Below, in pieces: positions 37,646 to 47,866 of a DNA stretch of 64,000 nt. Position numbers and translations under genes: made by a program. Every line of letters begins with the position of its first letter. Position 1 is the stretch's first letter. Under the pieces are notes generated by a model, which saw only the letters and a list, made by a program, of their open reading frames with translations, was not told where the DNA came from and searched no databases. Source of the stretch: Sphingorhabdus sp. EL138 (GTDB taxonomy: Bacteria; Pseudomonadota; Alphaproteobacteria; Sphingomonadales; Sphingomonadaceae); NCBI RefSeq assembly GCF_945882965.1, contig NZ_CAMCWY010000009.1, positions 1-64,000 of the forward strand, written 5' to 3'.

Positions 37646-38046
37646 CGTGAAGCTTCAAGCACTTCAGAGGCGACGCTGATATATTTGCGTCCCGCTTCAC
37701 GTGCGGCAGCAACCGCCTCTTTCACGTCCAAGTTTTTGCGCGCGCTATCCAAGCGGATCAGCATGGGCAGGTTCACGCCAGCGATGACTTCGACGCGTCC
37801 GCTATCCAGCAAGGAAATCGAGAGATTTGATGGCGTTCCGCCGAACAGATCGGACAGGATGATGACGCCCTTGCCGGTATCAACCTTTTTAATGGCAGCC
37901 GCGATTTCATTGCGTCGCGCTTCCATGTCATCATGCGGGCCGATGCAGATGGTCGCAACGTCCTTTTGTGACCCCACAACATGTTCAAGCGCGACAAGAA
38001 ACTCATTCGCCAGTTTCCCATGCGTGACTAAAATCAAACCGATCAT
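37642..38046 (-). CDS. PTS EIIA component, mannose (EIIA-Man) family
   Basis: 134 residues. His9 in LILVTHGKLANEF is the phosphorylated residue; VIILSDLFGGTPSNLSISLL is the family core. No EIIB, EIIC or EIID is present, so it probably acts in regulation, as in other alphaproteobacteria with HprK. It overlaps rapZ upstream and ptsH downstream by four bases each. Confidence 0.93.
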   Translation of the reverse strand: MIGLILVTHGKLANEFLVALEHVVGSQKDVATICIGPHDDMEARRNEIAAAIKKVDTGKGVIILSDLFGGTPSNLSISLLDSGRVEVIAGVNLPMLIRLDSARKNLDVKEAVAAAREAGRKYISVASEVLEASR

Positions 38047-39008
38047 GTGATGTTGCTGCCTTGTCGCGACGTTAATCTATCTGCGCCGTTAGCAGGCTGT
38101 TCCAGCGCGTCAATCGGTCTTGATGTCAGATCGCGATGTGCCACCGTCAAGGCAAAGCCATCCGCACGCAACCAAGCGCCAAAGGTTTCGGCAACATGCA
38201 CAGACCGATGACGTCCACCCGTGCACCCAAAGGCGATATTTACATAAGCCTTGCCCTGCGCGTCGTAGAGCGGCAGCAGGAACCGCAGAAGGTCAAGGAT
38301 TTTCTGCATCGCTTCATCATATTTCGGGTCGGCGGCAACATAATCGGCAACCGCCGCATCCAACCCCGTCATGGGTCGCAAATTGCCGTCCCAGTGCGGG
38401 TTCCGCAAAAAACGCAAATCGAATACCAAGTCGGCATTGTGCGGGACTCCGCGCGAAAAGCCAAAGCTTGATATAGTGATATTAGAGTGCAGTGACGTAT
38501 CGCTGCTAAACCGTTCGCGGATGACCACTTGCAAGTCATGCGCCGATAGTTTGCTTGTATCAATGACGGCCTCCGCCCATCGGCGAAACGGTTCCATCAC
38601 GGCCCGGTCAATGGCGATGCCGTCCATCGCAGGCCGGTCTTGCGCCATCGGATGACGGCGGCGGGTTTCGGCGTAGCGGCGCTCGATCTCAACGCCCGCA
38701 CAATCCAAAAATAGCATCATTATTTCGAGGTCAGCTTGCGCCTGCAGCTTCCTGATTTGCCCAATCAACGCCTCGGCATCAAAACCGCGTGTCCGGCTAT
38801 CAAAGCCCAGCGCCAGCGGAACATTTGGTCCATTCTCACCGCCCGGCACGGGAATTTTAAGCAATTGACCTGCCAGCTTGATCGGGAAATTGTCCACTGT
38901 TTCCCAGCCTAAGTCTTCCAGCGTTTTCAGCGCGGTTGTCTTACCGGCACCCGACACACCAGTAATTAGCAGGATTTTCTGCGGTTCAGAGGCTGTGTTC
39001 GGGGTCAC
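38043..39008 (-). CDS. rapZ: RNase adapter protein RapZ (YvcJ/YhbJ family)
   Basis: Nucleotide-binding regulator; in enterobacteria RapZ guides RNase E to GlmZ. 321 residues, slightly longer than usual. P-loop GVSGAGKT at 17-24; NPHWDGNLRPMTGLDAAVAD and IAFGCTGGRHRSVHVAETFG are the family's C-terminal signatures. Its role in alphaproteobacteria is less clear. Sits between hprK and EIIA with four-base overlaps on both sides. Confidence 0.94.
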   Translation of the reverse strand: MTPNTASEPQKILLITGVSGAGKTTALKTLEDLGWETVDNFPIKLAGQLLKIPVPGGENGPNVPLALGFDSRTRGFDAEALIGQIRKLQAQADLEIMMLFLDCAGVEIERRYAETRRRHPMAQDRPAMDGIAIDRAVMEPFRRWAEAVIDTSKLSAHDLQVVIRERFSSDTSLHSNITISSFGFSRGVPHNADLVFDLRFLRNPHWDGNLRPMTGLDAAVADYVAADPKYDEAMQKILDLLRFLLPLYDAQGKAYVNIAFGCTGGRHRSVHVAETFGAWLRADGFALTVAHRDLTSRPIDALEQPANGADRLTSRQGSNIT

Positions 39009-39478
39009 ATTTTTACGCTTTCGTTGGACGCGGCATCCGCACTTGCCACCGGGTGCAACCCAGCGTCAATGGCTGACCGGAGCGCCCATTCCACCTTTAA
39101 TGCACTGCTCGCCTGAAATGGGTCCAGCTTGCACATGGGCACCGCGTAACCGGCTATGGTTATGCTCTGATGCTCCGGCGGCATGCGGTCCACGTCCTGC
39201 GCGAATTGCACGATCAGGCGCAGTGGCGCGCGATGGACGAAATCCATGGGGCATATTCCGATGCCACGCACTTCTATTTTACCAGCTATATTCGGCGCGC
39301 AGGTCAGTTGTGGCACACCGTTGCTGCTTTCAATGTGTAATATGTCGTCGCAGATCAGCTTTGCCCCGCGGTCAATCAGGCGAAGCGCCAGGTCTGATTT
39401 TCCGCTGCCGGACGGCCCAAGCAGCAGCACCCCGTTCCCGTCAATGGCGACTGCGCTACCATGCACCATGTCGGACAT
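39005..39478 (-). CDS. hprK: HPr kinase/phosphorylase, short form
   Basis: Phosphorylates or dephosphorylates HPr on the regulatory Ser. 157 residues, only the C-terminal kinase domain, as is usual in alphaproteobacteria. P-loop GPSGSGKS at 21-28, then LALRLIDRGAKLICDDILHI and the signature VRGIGICPMDFVHRAPLRL. Starts at ATG 39478, which overlaps the chvG stop by one base. Confidence 0.93.
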   Translation of the reverse strand: MSDMVHGSAVAIDGNGVLLLGPSGSGKSDLALRLIDRGAKLICDDILHIESSNGVPQLTCAPNIAGKIEVRGIGICPMDFVHRAPLRLIVQFAQDVDRMPPEHQSITIAGYAVPMCKLDPFQASSALKVEWALRSAIDAGLHPVASADAASNESVKM

Positions 39479-41058
39479 TAGCGTGTTGCCGCAGCCGCGC
39501 AGGGCAAGGCGATTTCGAAGCAGGCCCCGCCTTTGCCATCAACCCGGTCGCGTACCCCAATGCGTCCATGATGCCCCTCGATAATTGTCCGCGCAATGGC
39601 GAGGCCAAGTCCGCTATGCTTGCCAAAATTCTCGGTCGCTGGCCTTTCGCTGTGGAACCGTCGGAAAATGGCCTCGCGCTCTTGTGGTGGCACCCCTGGG
39701 CCTTCATCGCTAATCCGGATGATAACGTCTTCATCGGCAAGCGTCGCAGATATTTCCACGACTGCTCCTGGCGGCGAGAAGGACACGGCATTGTCGATCA
39801 AGTTGGTCAACATGCGTTCAAGACGGACATCTTCACCCATCACGGTAGCGATTTTCCGGCGTGGTCGTGCAAAGGCGATGTCGACGTCTTTGTCGCTGTC
39901 CCGGTCTTCGCGTGCCTGAAGCAATTGTTCGATCATGTCGCCAAGGTCGATAGGCTCAAACTTTGCTTTGGCCAGTTGCGAATCCACACGGCTGGCGTCG
40001 GAAATATCGCTGATCAGGCGGTCCATTCGAAGCACATCAGCTTTTGCAACGTCCATCAATTGTTCACGCAATTTTGGGTCTTCAACCCGTTCTGCGCCAT
40101 CAAGTGCAGAGCGCAGAGACGCAAGCGGATTTTTAATTTCATGCGCGACATCGGCGGCAAAGGCTTCGGTGGCATCAATCCGTTGGCGCAGCGCGATGCT
40201 CATATCCGAAAGCGCACGTGCCAACATACCAATTTCGTCGCGGCGCGAGGGCAGGCGGGGAACGGTAACCTCTTGCGCGCGACCAAGCCGAACCTTTACG
40301 GCGGCGCGGGCCAGGTGGCGCAACGGACGGACTATCGTGCGGGCGAGAAATATGGAAAGCAGAACGCCGATGCCAAGCACCAAAAGGAAAAACATGCCGA
40401 CGTTGAACCGCTCTGCCCGGACGAACAAGCGGATGTCCCGTTCATTGGCGGTTGTCAGCACCGTAAAGCGTCCGTCGCGCGCAGTTGAGGCTGCGCTAAT
40501 CATGTGCGTGAGGTCAGGCGCAAAGCGCACCATCGACGCGGCTTTGGAAGGCGTTGCCGCGCGAATTTCCGGCCATGCTGAAGGGATATCTTCTACAGGC
40601 TCAACAAAGCGGTCCAGCTTGGCCGCGCCGACGAGGAAATCGAATAGGACGTCAATCCAGCGTGCTATAATTTTCGGCCAAGGTTCGCTGTCGGGGTCGC
40701 GAAAGACATAAGTGGGTTGTTGGCCCGCAAAGCTGTCTAATATTTTCGCTCCATCTTGGTCGTAAACCCGGATCCGCGACAGGTTCAATTGCCCGAATTT
40801 GGCGACATAATCGTCCCGCTTTTCCGTGGTGATAAGTGGCAGGCTGGATACCAGGAAGCTGGCCTGAACGCGGGCTGCGTTCTCGCGATCTGCAATTAAC
40901 CGGACGCGATAGCTGTCGAGGTAGAACAGACCGGCGCCCAGCAGAGCAAGTACGAAGATGTTTAGGGCAAGTATACGGGCGGTCAGCGATAACCCCCGGC
41001 TCCATCCCAGCTGGAGATTAGCGGGCTCAGCTGTCTGCAAAGCGATATCCGGCCCCAT
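39478..41058 (-). CDS. chvG: Envelope-stress/acid-sensing histidine kinase ChvG (ExoS family)
   Basis: Inner-membrane sensor kinase, about 526 residues. One transmembrane helix near 25-45 ([19 protein letters not shown]), a periplasmic domain, a second helix ([19 protein letters not shown]), HAMP, then an H-box [20 protein letters not shown] with the phospho-His and an ATPase domain with N, G1 and G2 boxes ([35 protein letters not shown]). I chose the ATG at 41058, which overlaps the chvI 3' end by 32 bases; a TTG at 41040 is another option. Upstream codons lie deep inside chvI. Confidence 0.9.
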   Translation of the reverse strand: MGPDIALQTAEPANLQLGWSRGLSLTARILALNIFVLALLGAGLFYLDSYRVRLIADRENAARVQASFLVSSLPLITTEKRDDYVAKFGQLNLSRIRVYDQDGAKILDSFAGQQPTYVFRDPDSEPWPKIIARWIDVLFDFLVGAAKLDRFVEPVEDIPSAWPEIRAATPSKAASMVRFAPDLTHMISAASTARDGRFTVLTTANERDIRLFVRAERFNVGMFFLLVLGIGVLLSIFLARTIVRPLRHLARAAVKVRLGRAQEVTVPRLPSRRDEIGMLARALSDMSIALRQRIDATEAFAADVAHEIKNPLASLRSALDGAERVEDPKLREQLMDVAKADVLRMDRLISDISDASRVDSQLAKAKFEPIDLGDMIEQLLQAREDRDSDKDVDIAFARPRRKIATVMGEDVRLERMLTNLIDNAVSFSPPGAVVEISATLADEDVIIRISDEGPGVPPQEREAIFRRFHSERPATENFGKHSGLGLAIARTIIEGHHGRIGVRDRVDGKGGACFEIALPCAAAATR

Positions 41059-41734
41059 AAAGCGTATCAATGGCGGTGAATTCAGGGTCAATTTCACGGA
41101 ACTTGCGCCGGAGCCTTTTGATATGGCTGTCAATGGTCCGGTCATCCACATAGACGTCGTCCTGATACGCAGCGTCCATCAGTTGATCGCGGGTGCGCAC
41201 GACGCCCGGTCGATTGGCCAGCGCCTCAAGGATCATGAACTCTGTCACCGTAAGCGTCAGCGACCGACCGTCCCATTTTACGTTATGCCGTGCCGGGTCC
41301 ATTTCCAGCTTGCCGCGTACCATGGGTTCTGGTTCGGGCTCCGCCTCGCCATTGCCAGCGACCTTGTCATAAGTTGCGCGTCGCAATATGGCTTTCATTC
41401 GCGCAATCAACAGACGTTGCGAAAATGGCTTGGTTATATAGTCATCGGCGCCCATAGCGAGGCCAAGTGCCTCGTCCAGTTCCTCATCTTTTGACGTCAA
41501 GAAGATAACGGGCATATCGCTTTTTTCGCGCAACCGACGAAGCAATTCAAGCCCGTCCATACGCGGCATTTTAATGTCAAAAATACCAAGGTCTGCCGGA
41601 TTTTCGATCAGCGCCTTTAACGCGGTTTCGCCGTCCGAATATATCCGCGTCACATATCCTTCGGCCTGCATCGCAATCGATACGGAGGTCAGGATGTTCC
41701 GGTCGTCATCAACCAAGGCGATGTTCGCATTCAT
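41027..41734 (-). CDS. chvI: Response regulator ChvI
   Basis: OmpR/PhoB-type regulator paired with ChvG, 235 residues. Receiver domain at 1-120 with the phospho-acceptor Asp53 in [11 protein letters not shown] and the Lys of [12 protein letters not shown]. The winged-helix DNA-binding domain includes [20 protein letters not shown] and [17 protein letters not shown] and ends with GAGYRFADS. It leads the operon that continues to the SpoU gene. It is divergent from pckA, a neighbour and known target of ChvGI in Agrobacterium. Confidence 0.95.
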   Translation of the reverse strand: MNANIALVDDDRNILTSVSIAMQAEGYVTRIYSDGETALKALIENPADLGIFDIKMPRMDGLELLRRLREKSDMPVIFLTSKDEELDEALGLAMGADDYITKPFSQRLLIARMKAILRRATYDKVAGNGEAEPEPEPMVRGKLEMDPARHNVKWDGRSLTLTVTEFMILEALANRPGVVRTRDQLMDAAYQDDVYVDDRTIDSHIKRLRRKFREIDPEFTAIDTLYGAGYRFADS

Positions 41735-41844
41735 CGGCTAACTATAGAGGGGCAAGTGTGATGGTTCAATCTATTGCTCATTTCATGCAAAGTCTGCCGT
41801 GGATAACCTTTTTCCCGTAAATTGATACGCCCCCTATTTGACCT

Positions 41845-41862
41845 TATACGATGCATCGTATA
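41845..41862. promoter_or_regulatory. 18-bp perfect palindrome between chvI and pckA, candidate operator
   Basis: TATACGATGCATCGTATA at 41845-41862 equals its own reverse complement over all 18 bases. It lies 62 bases before the pckA start codon. The even, loop-free symmetry fits a dimeric repressor site (GntR- or LacI-like), not an RNA hairpin. The regulator is unknown. Confidence 0.65.
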
Positions 41863-41881
41863 CCGGCGGCGACTTCACAGT

Positions 41882-41893
41882 GCATACGTATGC
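41882..41893. promoter_or_regulatory. Second palindrome before pckA
   Basis: GCATACGTATGC at 41882-41893 is a perfect 12-bp palindrome whose centre is 34 bases from that of the first one, about three helical turns away. It shares the ATAC/GTAT half-site with the first palindrome, which suggests one protein could bind both. Confidence 0.55.
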
Positions 41894-41923
41894 CCTAGAT
41901 TCGCAATTTTGCCGGAGCATTTA

Positions 41924-43525
41924 ATGTCGACACCACTGAATATCTCACTTTCGCAACAGGGTTTCGGCACCGATGCGACACTGTTTTGCAACCTCGGCAC
42001 GGCGCCGTTGGTGGAGGCCGCTTTGGCCAATTCAGAAGGCATACTGGCCAAGGATGGCCCGCTTGTTGTCAAAACCGGCACGCATACTGGCCGCTCGGCG
42101 AGGGATAAATATATCGTTCGCGATGCCGAGACCGATAACAGCATCTGGTGGGGCAAGTCCAACGTCGCCATGGCTCCTGCGCATTTTGAAGCTTTGAAGG
42201 CAGATTTTATTGCGGCGCTTGGCGGTAAAGACAAATTATACGTCGCTGACCTGTTCGGCGGGTCGCAGCCTGAGCATCGCGTCAATGTCCGCGTCATCAA
42301 CGAATTTGCGTGGCATAACTTGTTCATCCGGACGCTGCTGGTGCGCCCGGCGCCGCATGAATTGGCAAGCTTCGAACCCGAATACACCATTATCGATTTG
42401 CCAAGTTTCCGCGCGGACCCGGCGCGCCATGGTTGCCGCAGTGAGACGGTGATTGCGGTCAACTTTACCGAAAAGCTGATCTTGATTGGCGGCACCGCTT
42501 ATGCTGGCGAAATGAAGAAGTCGGTGTTCGGCATCCTCAATTATCTGCTGCCGGTAAAGGGCGTTATGCCGATGCATTGTTCGGCGAATATTGGTGCCGA
42601 CGGTCACACTGCGGTGTTTTTTGGCTTGTCAGGCACCGGGAAGACCACCTTGTCCGCCGACGCAAGCCGCACTTTGATTGGCGATGATGAACATGGCTGG
42701 TCCGACACCGCCGTTTTCAACTTTGAAGGTGGTTGCTACGCCAAGATGATCCGCCTTTCGGCTGAAGCCGAGCCAGAGATTTTCGCCACAACCAAGCGTT
42801 TTGGCACCGTGCTCGAAAATGTGGTCATTGACCCGGAAACGCGCGAATTGGATTTCGACGATAACAGCCTCGCCGAAAACAGCCGTGGTTCGTACCCCAT
42901 CGAATTTATTCCGAACACCTCGGAAAAGAATATGGGCCCAGTGCCCAATACGATCATTTTCCTGACCGCTGACGCGTATGGCGTGTTGCCGCCCATCGCG
43001 CGGTTAACGCCCGATCAGGCGATGTATCACTTCCTTTCGGGTTACACTGCGCGGGTTGCCGGGACCGAAATTGGCGTGACGGAGCCGGAGGCGACGTTCT
43101 CTACCTGCTTTGGCGCGCCATTCATGCCGCGTCACCCCAGCGTCTATGGCAATTTATTGAAAGAGCGCATTGCCAAGGGCAATGTCCAATGCTGGCTGGT
43201 CAACACCGGCTGGACCGGTGGCAAGGCAACTATGCCCGGCATCAGCCGCATGCCGATCAAGGCCACGCGCGCACTTTTGAACGCGGCGTTGGATGGCAGC
43301 CTGAACAATGCCGAATTCCGCAAGGATGCAAATTTTGGCTTTGAATTCCCGGTTGCAGTTCCAGGCGTTGACAGTGGCATCCTTGACCCACGTGCGGCAT
43401 GGGCCGACGGCGCGGAATATGATGTGACCGCGCAAAAGCTGGCGCAACAATTCATTGATAATTTCGCGCAATTTGCCGATCATGTTGACGAAGGGGTAAG
43501 GCAATCTGCGCCAAAAGCGGCTTAG
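41924..43525 (+). CDS. pckA: Phosphoenolpyruvate carboxykinase (ATP)
   Basis: First committed step of gluconeogenesis: oxaloacetate plus ATP to PEP. 533 residues. The P-loop [14 protein letters not shown], the metal site [20 protein letters not shown] and [12 protein letters not shown] are characteristic. ATG 41924 has GGAG seven bases upstream; the longer frame from 41822 runs through the palindromic regulatory region and is rejected. Divergent from chvI; ends at a compact hairpin. Confidence 0.97.
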   Translation: MSTPLNISLSQQGFGTDATLFCNLGTAPLVEAALANSEGILAKDGPLVVKTGTHTGRSARDKYIVRDAETDNSIWWGKSNVAMAPAHFEALKADFIAALGGKDKLYVADLFGGSQPEHRVNVRVINEFAWHNLFIRTLLVRPAPHELASFEPEYTIIDLPSFRADPARHGCRSETVIAVNFTEKLILIGGTAYAGEMKKSVFGILNYLLPVKGVMPMHCSANIGADGHTAVFFGLSGTGKTTLSADASRTLIGDDEHGWSDTAVFNFEGGCYAKMIRLSAEAEPEIFATTKRFGTVLENVVIDPETRELDFDDNSLAENSRGSYPIEFIPNTSEKNMGPVPNTIIFLTADAYGVLPPIARLTPDQAMYHFLSGYTARVAGTEIGVTEPEATFSTCFGAPFMPRHPSVYGNLLKERIAKGNVQCWLVNTGWTGGKATMPGISRMPIKATRALLNAALDGSLNNAEFRKDANFGFEFPVAVPGVDSGILDPRAAWADGAEYDVTAQKLAQQFIDNFAQFADHVDEGVRQSAPKAA

Positions 43526-43559
43526 GTCCTGACGCTAACGCGTCCGGACATGATCGGAC

Positions 43560-43582
43560 AACGGACAAGGTCCGTTTATTTC
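43560..43582 (+). terminator. Terminator-like hairpin after pckA
   Basis: AACGGAC (43560-43566) pairs with GTCCGTT (43570-43576) around a three-base loop and is followed by TATTTCT. It lies 35 bases past the pckA stop. Confidence 0.6.
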
Positions 43583-43586
43583 TGAT

Positions 43587-44027
43587 GTTTCGATACGCCT
43601 GTTTGACGATGATGCATCGATAGTCGCTATTGGAGAAGGCTTGCTTGCCGCCACTTTGCCGCGTGACGCATGGACGCATGAGGCGCATTTGGCGGCGTAC
43701 AGCTGGCTACTGCGTGATAAGCCCACATCGATATTCAGCGCGCGCTACCGGCGATTATTTCGGCGTACAACGTCGCCAGCGGCGGCGTGAATGACGATGC
43801 ACACGGCTATCACGAAACGATTACGCAGGTGTATATTGCGGGGGTGAGGGCGCATCTCGCGGAGGTCGCGACCGACCTGTCGCTTTATGAGGCGGTCAAT
43901 AGCCTGTAGCTGTCCGCAAGGGGACGTCGCGATTTACCGCTTCTTTTTTTCGAAAGAGCTGTTGTTCTCGGTGCCCGCGCGGCGGACCTTTGTGCCGCCA
44001 GACCTCGTTGACCTCGACCAGATATGA
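43587..44027 (+). pseudogene. Frameshifted remnant of an uncharacterised protein gene
   Basis: Three plus-strand frames join into one protein-like sequence. Frame A carries SIRLFDDDASIVAIGEGLLA and WTHEAHLAAYSWLLRDKPTS up to the GC repeat at 43739-43746. Frame B continues ALPAIISAYNVASGGVNDDA and GYHETITQVYIAGVRAHLAE to a TAG at 43907. Frame C continues QGDVAIYRFFFSKELLFSVP and ARRTFVPPDLVDLDQI to a TGA at 44025-44027. There is no start codon in frame A. The THEAH and GYHET motifs suggest a small conserved family I know only as uncharacterised. At least two frameshifts make it non-functional unless these are sequencing errors. Confidence 0.6.
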
Positions 44028-44267
44028 ATGCCCGCTAAATGCCTTACAAACCCCCAGGAATACTGACAAGTTCACACTGAAATAAGTCCTAAACGGCACT
44101 GCGGATAGGGCCGTATGTCTGAAGAAAAATTGGTCACCGCGAGCAAGGACACTGCTAACGACACAGCCGATATCACGATGTCAAAGAACCCCCGATGCCG
44201 AAAAAAGACAGCAGCGCATCAAAGCCTGACAAAACAAATCCTACATTGCAAGTGCGGCAATATCAGC

Positions 44268-44657
44268 TCAGATGCCCTCAACCAAAAACACAGCGCCGTC
44301 CGCTCCGATGACTCGCACGCTGACTCCAATATCTGCATTCATGCCGCACGCCCCGATCATTCAATTTGGCATCTCCGGTTTCAATGGGTCTTTACGGCTG
44401 AATTTTTTTCCGGCAAAGACCGACAAGACGGACAATATGACGAACATTGCGACTTGATAGGCAAGGGTGATCGGCAGGAAATAGTCCGCTACGCCTATTA
44501 TCAACGCTGCAAAACCTACCCACATCAGGTAGCGACCCCGCGCAACAAATTCGGCCACCACACAGACGAACCCAAGCGCGAGCCAGAACCAATGCGTTGA
44601 TATTGTGTCGAGCCATGCAGCCATTTTGTCATTCCCAAAGCTAAGATGCGTTATCAT
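44268..44657 (-). pseudogene. Decayed NfeD-family membrane protein gene
   Basis: The minus frame from about 44657 reads AAWLDTISTHWFWLALGFVC, VVAEFVARGRYLMWVGFAAL and IIGVADYFLPITLAYQVAMF, the membrane half of an NfeD protein, and stops after DPLKPEMPN at 44361. In a shifted frame just beyond, NADIGVSVRVIGADGAVFLV and EGI with a stop at 44268-44270 match the end of the NfeD OB-fold domain. About 35-40 residues that should join the halves are missing, so a deletion plus frameshift is likely. The usual SPFH/stomatin partner is absent. 44028-44267 and 44658-44863 hold nothing else I can support. Confidence 0.6.
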
Positions 44658-44863
44658 AGTCATTTGTGACTCCCGCGAAAGCCGCAATCTGCGGTTTTGC
44701 ACGTCTGTCTTGACTTATTCGCAAAAATTGCGGCGAGTTGAGGCGCGTGTTGTTCAATTAAGGGTCGCATGAATGTTTTGATGGATGTAGGGCTTGCGGT
44801 TGACGACAGAGCGTTCCCGACATGCGATGGGTGACGATTATTCTTAGTCTGGAGCAAACCCAC

Positions 44864-46348
44864 ATGCGTCTTGTCCATTCGCCAATTTTCCTTGGTCTTG
44901 TAGTTTTGGCGGCAAGCCCATCTTTTTCCAAGGCGGTGACAGAAGCAGATTTGCGCAGTCATATCGGGATACTGGCCAGTGATGCATTTGAAGGCCGCAA
45001 ACCTGGCACAGCCGGCGAGGCAAAGACGGTTAAATATATTGCCAAAGCATGGGCCAAGGCGGGACTGAAGCCTGCGGCCGCCGACGGTAGCTGGTTTGAC
45101 CCCGTGCCCCTCATTCAACGCGGGCAGTGCATTTCTAAACATGCTTTCACGGCGAAAGGCCGGCCGTTACGGATCGGTTCTGATGACATTATTCTCATCG
45201 GCAAGCAGGCGTCTTATATACGCGGCGATCTGCCATTGGTGTTCGTCGGACGAGGTGTAACAACGCAAGGAAACGTCGCCGCTGATGTCAAAGGTAAGGC
45301 GGCGATTATTCTGTTTGATGCCGAAAATGTGGCAGAAGGCATGAAATCACCCCGCGCGCGGCGCGAAGCCTTGATTGCGGCGGGTGCAGAGGCCGTGATT
45401 TTTGTGGCAGATAGCCGAGGCAATTGGCCGACATTGCGCCGTCAGCTGTTGTCGCGACCCATCACGCTTGAGGGCCGAGAAAAGCGTGCACCGTTGGAGG
45501 GCGCCATCAGCACGGAGTTCGCGGTCGGGCTGGTCACAGCGGCGGGGCAAGATTGGGACAAATTGCGCGCCAACGCCAAACAAGCGGATTATGCAGGCGA
45601 AGCGCTTGGCATTGACGCGGATCTGGACGTGAAAACCGACCTATATCGTTTCAACAGTTCAAATGTCATCGGCAAGATTGCTGGACGCAAAAAGAACAGC
45701 GGTGCGTTGGTGTTCATGGGGCACTGGGACCATCTGGGCATCTGTGCGCCAGAAGGCGCGCCCGACCGTATTTGTAACGGCGCAGTTGATAACGCCAGCG
45801 GCATTGCGGTGATGAACGAAGTTGCCAAAGCCTTGGCAAAGAAAAAGCATGACCGCGATATCTATTTTCTGGCGACCACAGCAGAGGAAAGCGGTTTGCT
45901 GGGCGCATATGCTTTTGCGGATAAACCTGTGCTGCCTTTGGACCAGATCATTCTGACGTTAAATATCGACACCATTGCGATTGCGCCGCGCGGGTCGAAG
46001 GTGGCGATTATTGGTCGGGGAACAACGCCGCTGGATGCTGTGGTTGAAACTGTGGCAAAGAAGGCGGGCCGTACAATTGAAGAATCAACCGACGCCAATG
46101 CCTTCATTGAACGGCAGGACGGGTGGGCGCTAGCGAAAAAGGGTGTGCCTGCGTTGATGGTGGGCGGATCATTCGCCGACTTGAACCTCTTGCAGAAATT
46201 TTTGGGTAGTGACTATCATGGCCCAAATGACGCGTTGACCGACAGGACCGAATTGGGCGGTGCAGCCGAAGATGCCGACCTGCACATTGCGCTTGGCCGC
46301 CACTTTGCCGACACGCGAAAATATAAATCGAAGAAGGCTGGCGAATAA
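44864..46348 (+). CDS. Exported M28 family metallopeptidase
   Basis: Zinc aminopeptidase-like protein, 494 residues. Signal peptide RLVHSPIFLGLVVLAASPSF, then a PA-like insert (GDLPLVFVGRGVTTQGNVAA, VKGKAAIILFDAENV) and the M28 catalytic domain: FMGHWDHLGI (His, Asp), NGAVDNASGIAV (bridging Asp), TTAEESGLLGA (catalytic Glu pair) and a late Asp and His. The substrate is unknown. ATG 44864 has GGAG nine bases upstream; the first 14 codons of the longer frame are rejected. Confidence 0.88.
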   Translation: MRLVHSPIFLGLVVLAASPSFSKAVTEADLRSHIGILASDAFEGRKPGTAGEAKTVKYIAKAWAKAGLKPAAADGSWFDPVPLIQRGQCISKHAFTAKGRPLRIGSDDIILIGKQASYIRGDLPLVFVGRGVTTQGNVAADVKGKAAIILFDAENVAEGMKSPRARREALIAAGAEAVIFVADSRGNWPTLRRQLLSRPITLEGREKRAPLEGAISTEFAVGLVTAAGQDWDKLRANAKQADYAGEALGIDADLDVKTDLYRFNSSNVIGKIAGRKKNSGALVFMGHWDHLGICAPEGAPDRICNGAVDNASGIAVMNEVAKALAKKKHDRDIYFLATTAEESGLLGAYAFADKPVLPLDQIILTLNIDTIAIAPRGSKVAIIGRGTTPLDAVVETVAKKAGRTIEESTDANAFIERQDGWALAKKGVPALMVGGSFADLNLLQKFLGSDYHGPNDALTDRTELGGAAEDADLHIALGRHFADTRKYKSKKAGE

Positions 46349-46390
46349 TAGGGTTACTGTTTACATGGGCCGCCACGAATCAAAGCTTAA

Positions 46391-47863
<1,473 letters not shown>

Positions 47864-47866
47864 GTC

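Noticed and set aside
41822-41923. 34-codon N-terminal extension of pckA
   Set aside because: It reads through two palindromes, has no PEPCK similarity, and the internal ATG at 41924 has a good ribosome binding site.
44115-44600. 161-codon open frame on the plus strand (MSEEKLVTASKD...)
   Set aside because: Its second half is antisense to the recognisable NfeD membrane sequence, the composition is unlike the neighbouring proteins, and no ribosome binding site or known motif is present.
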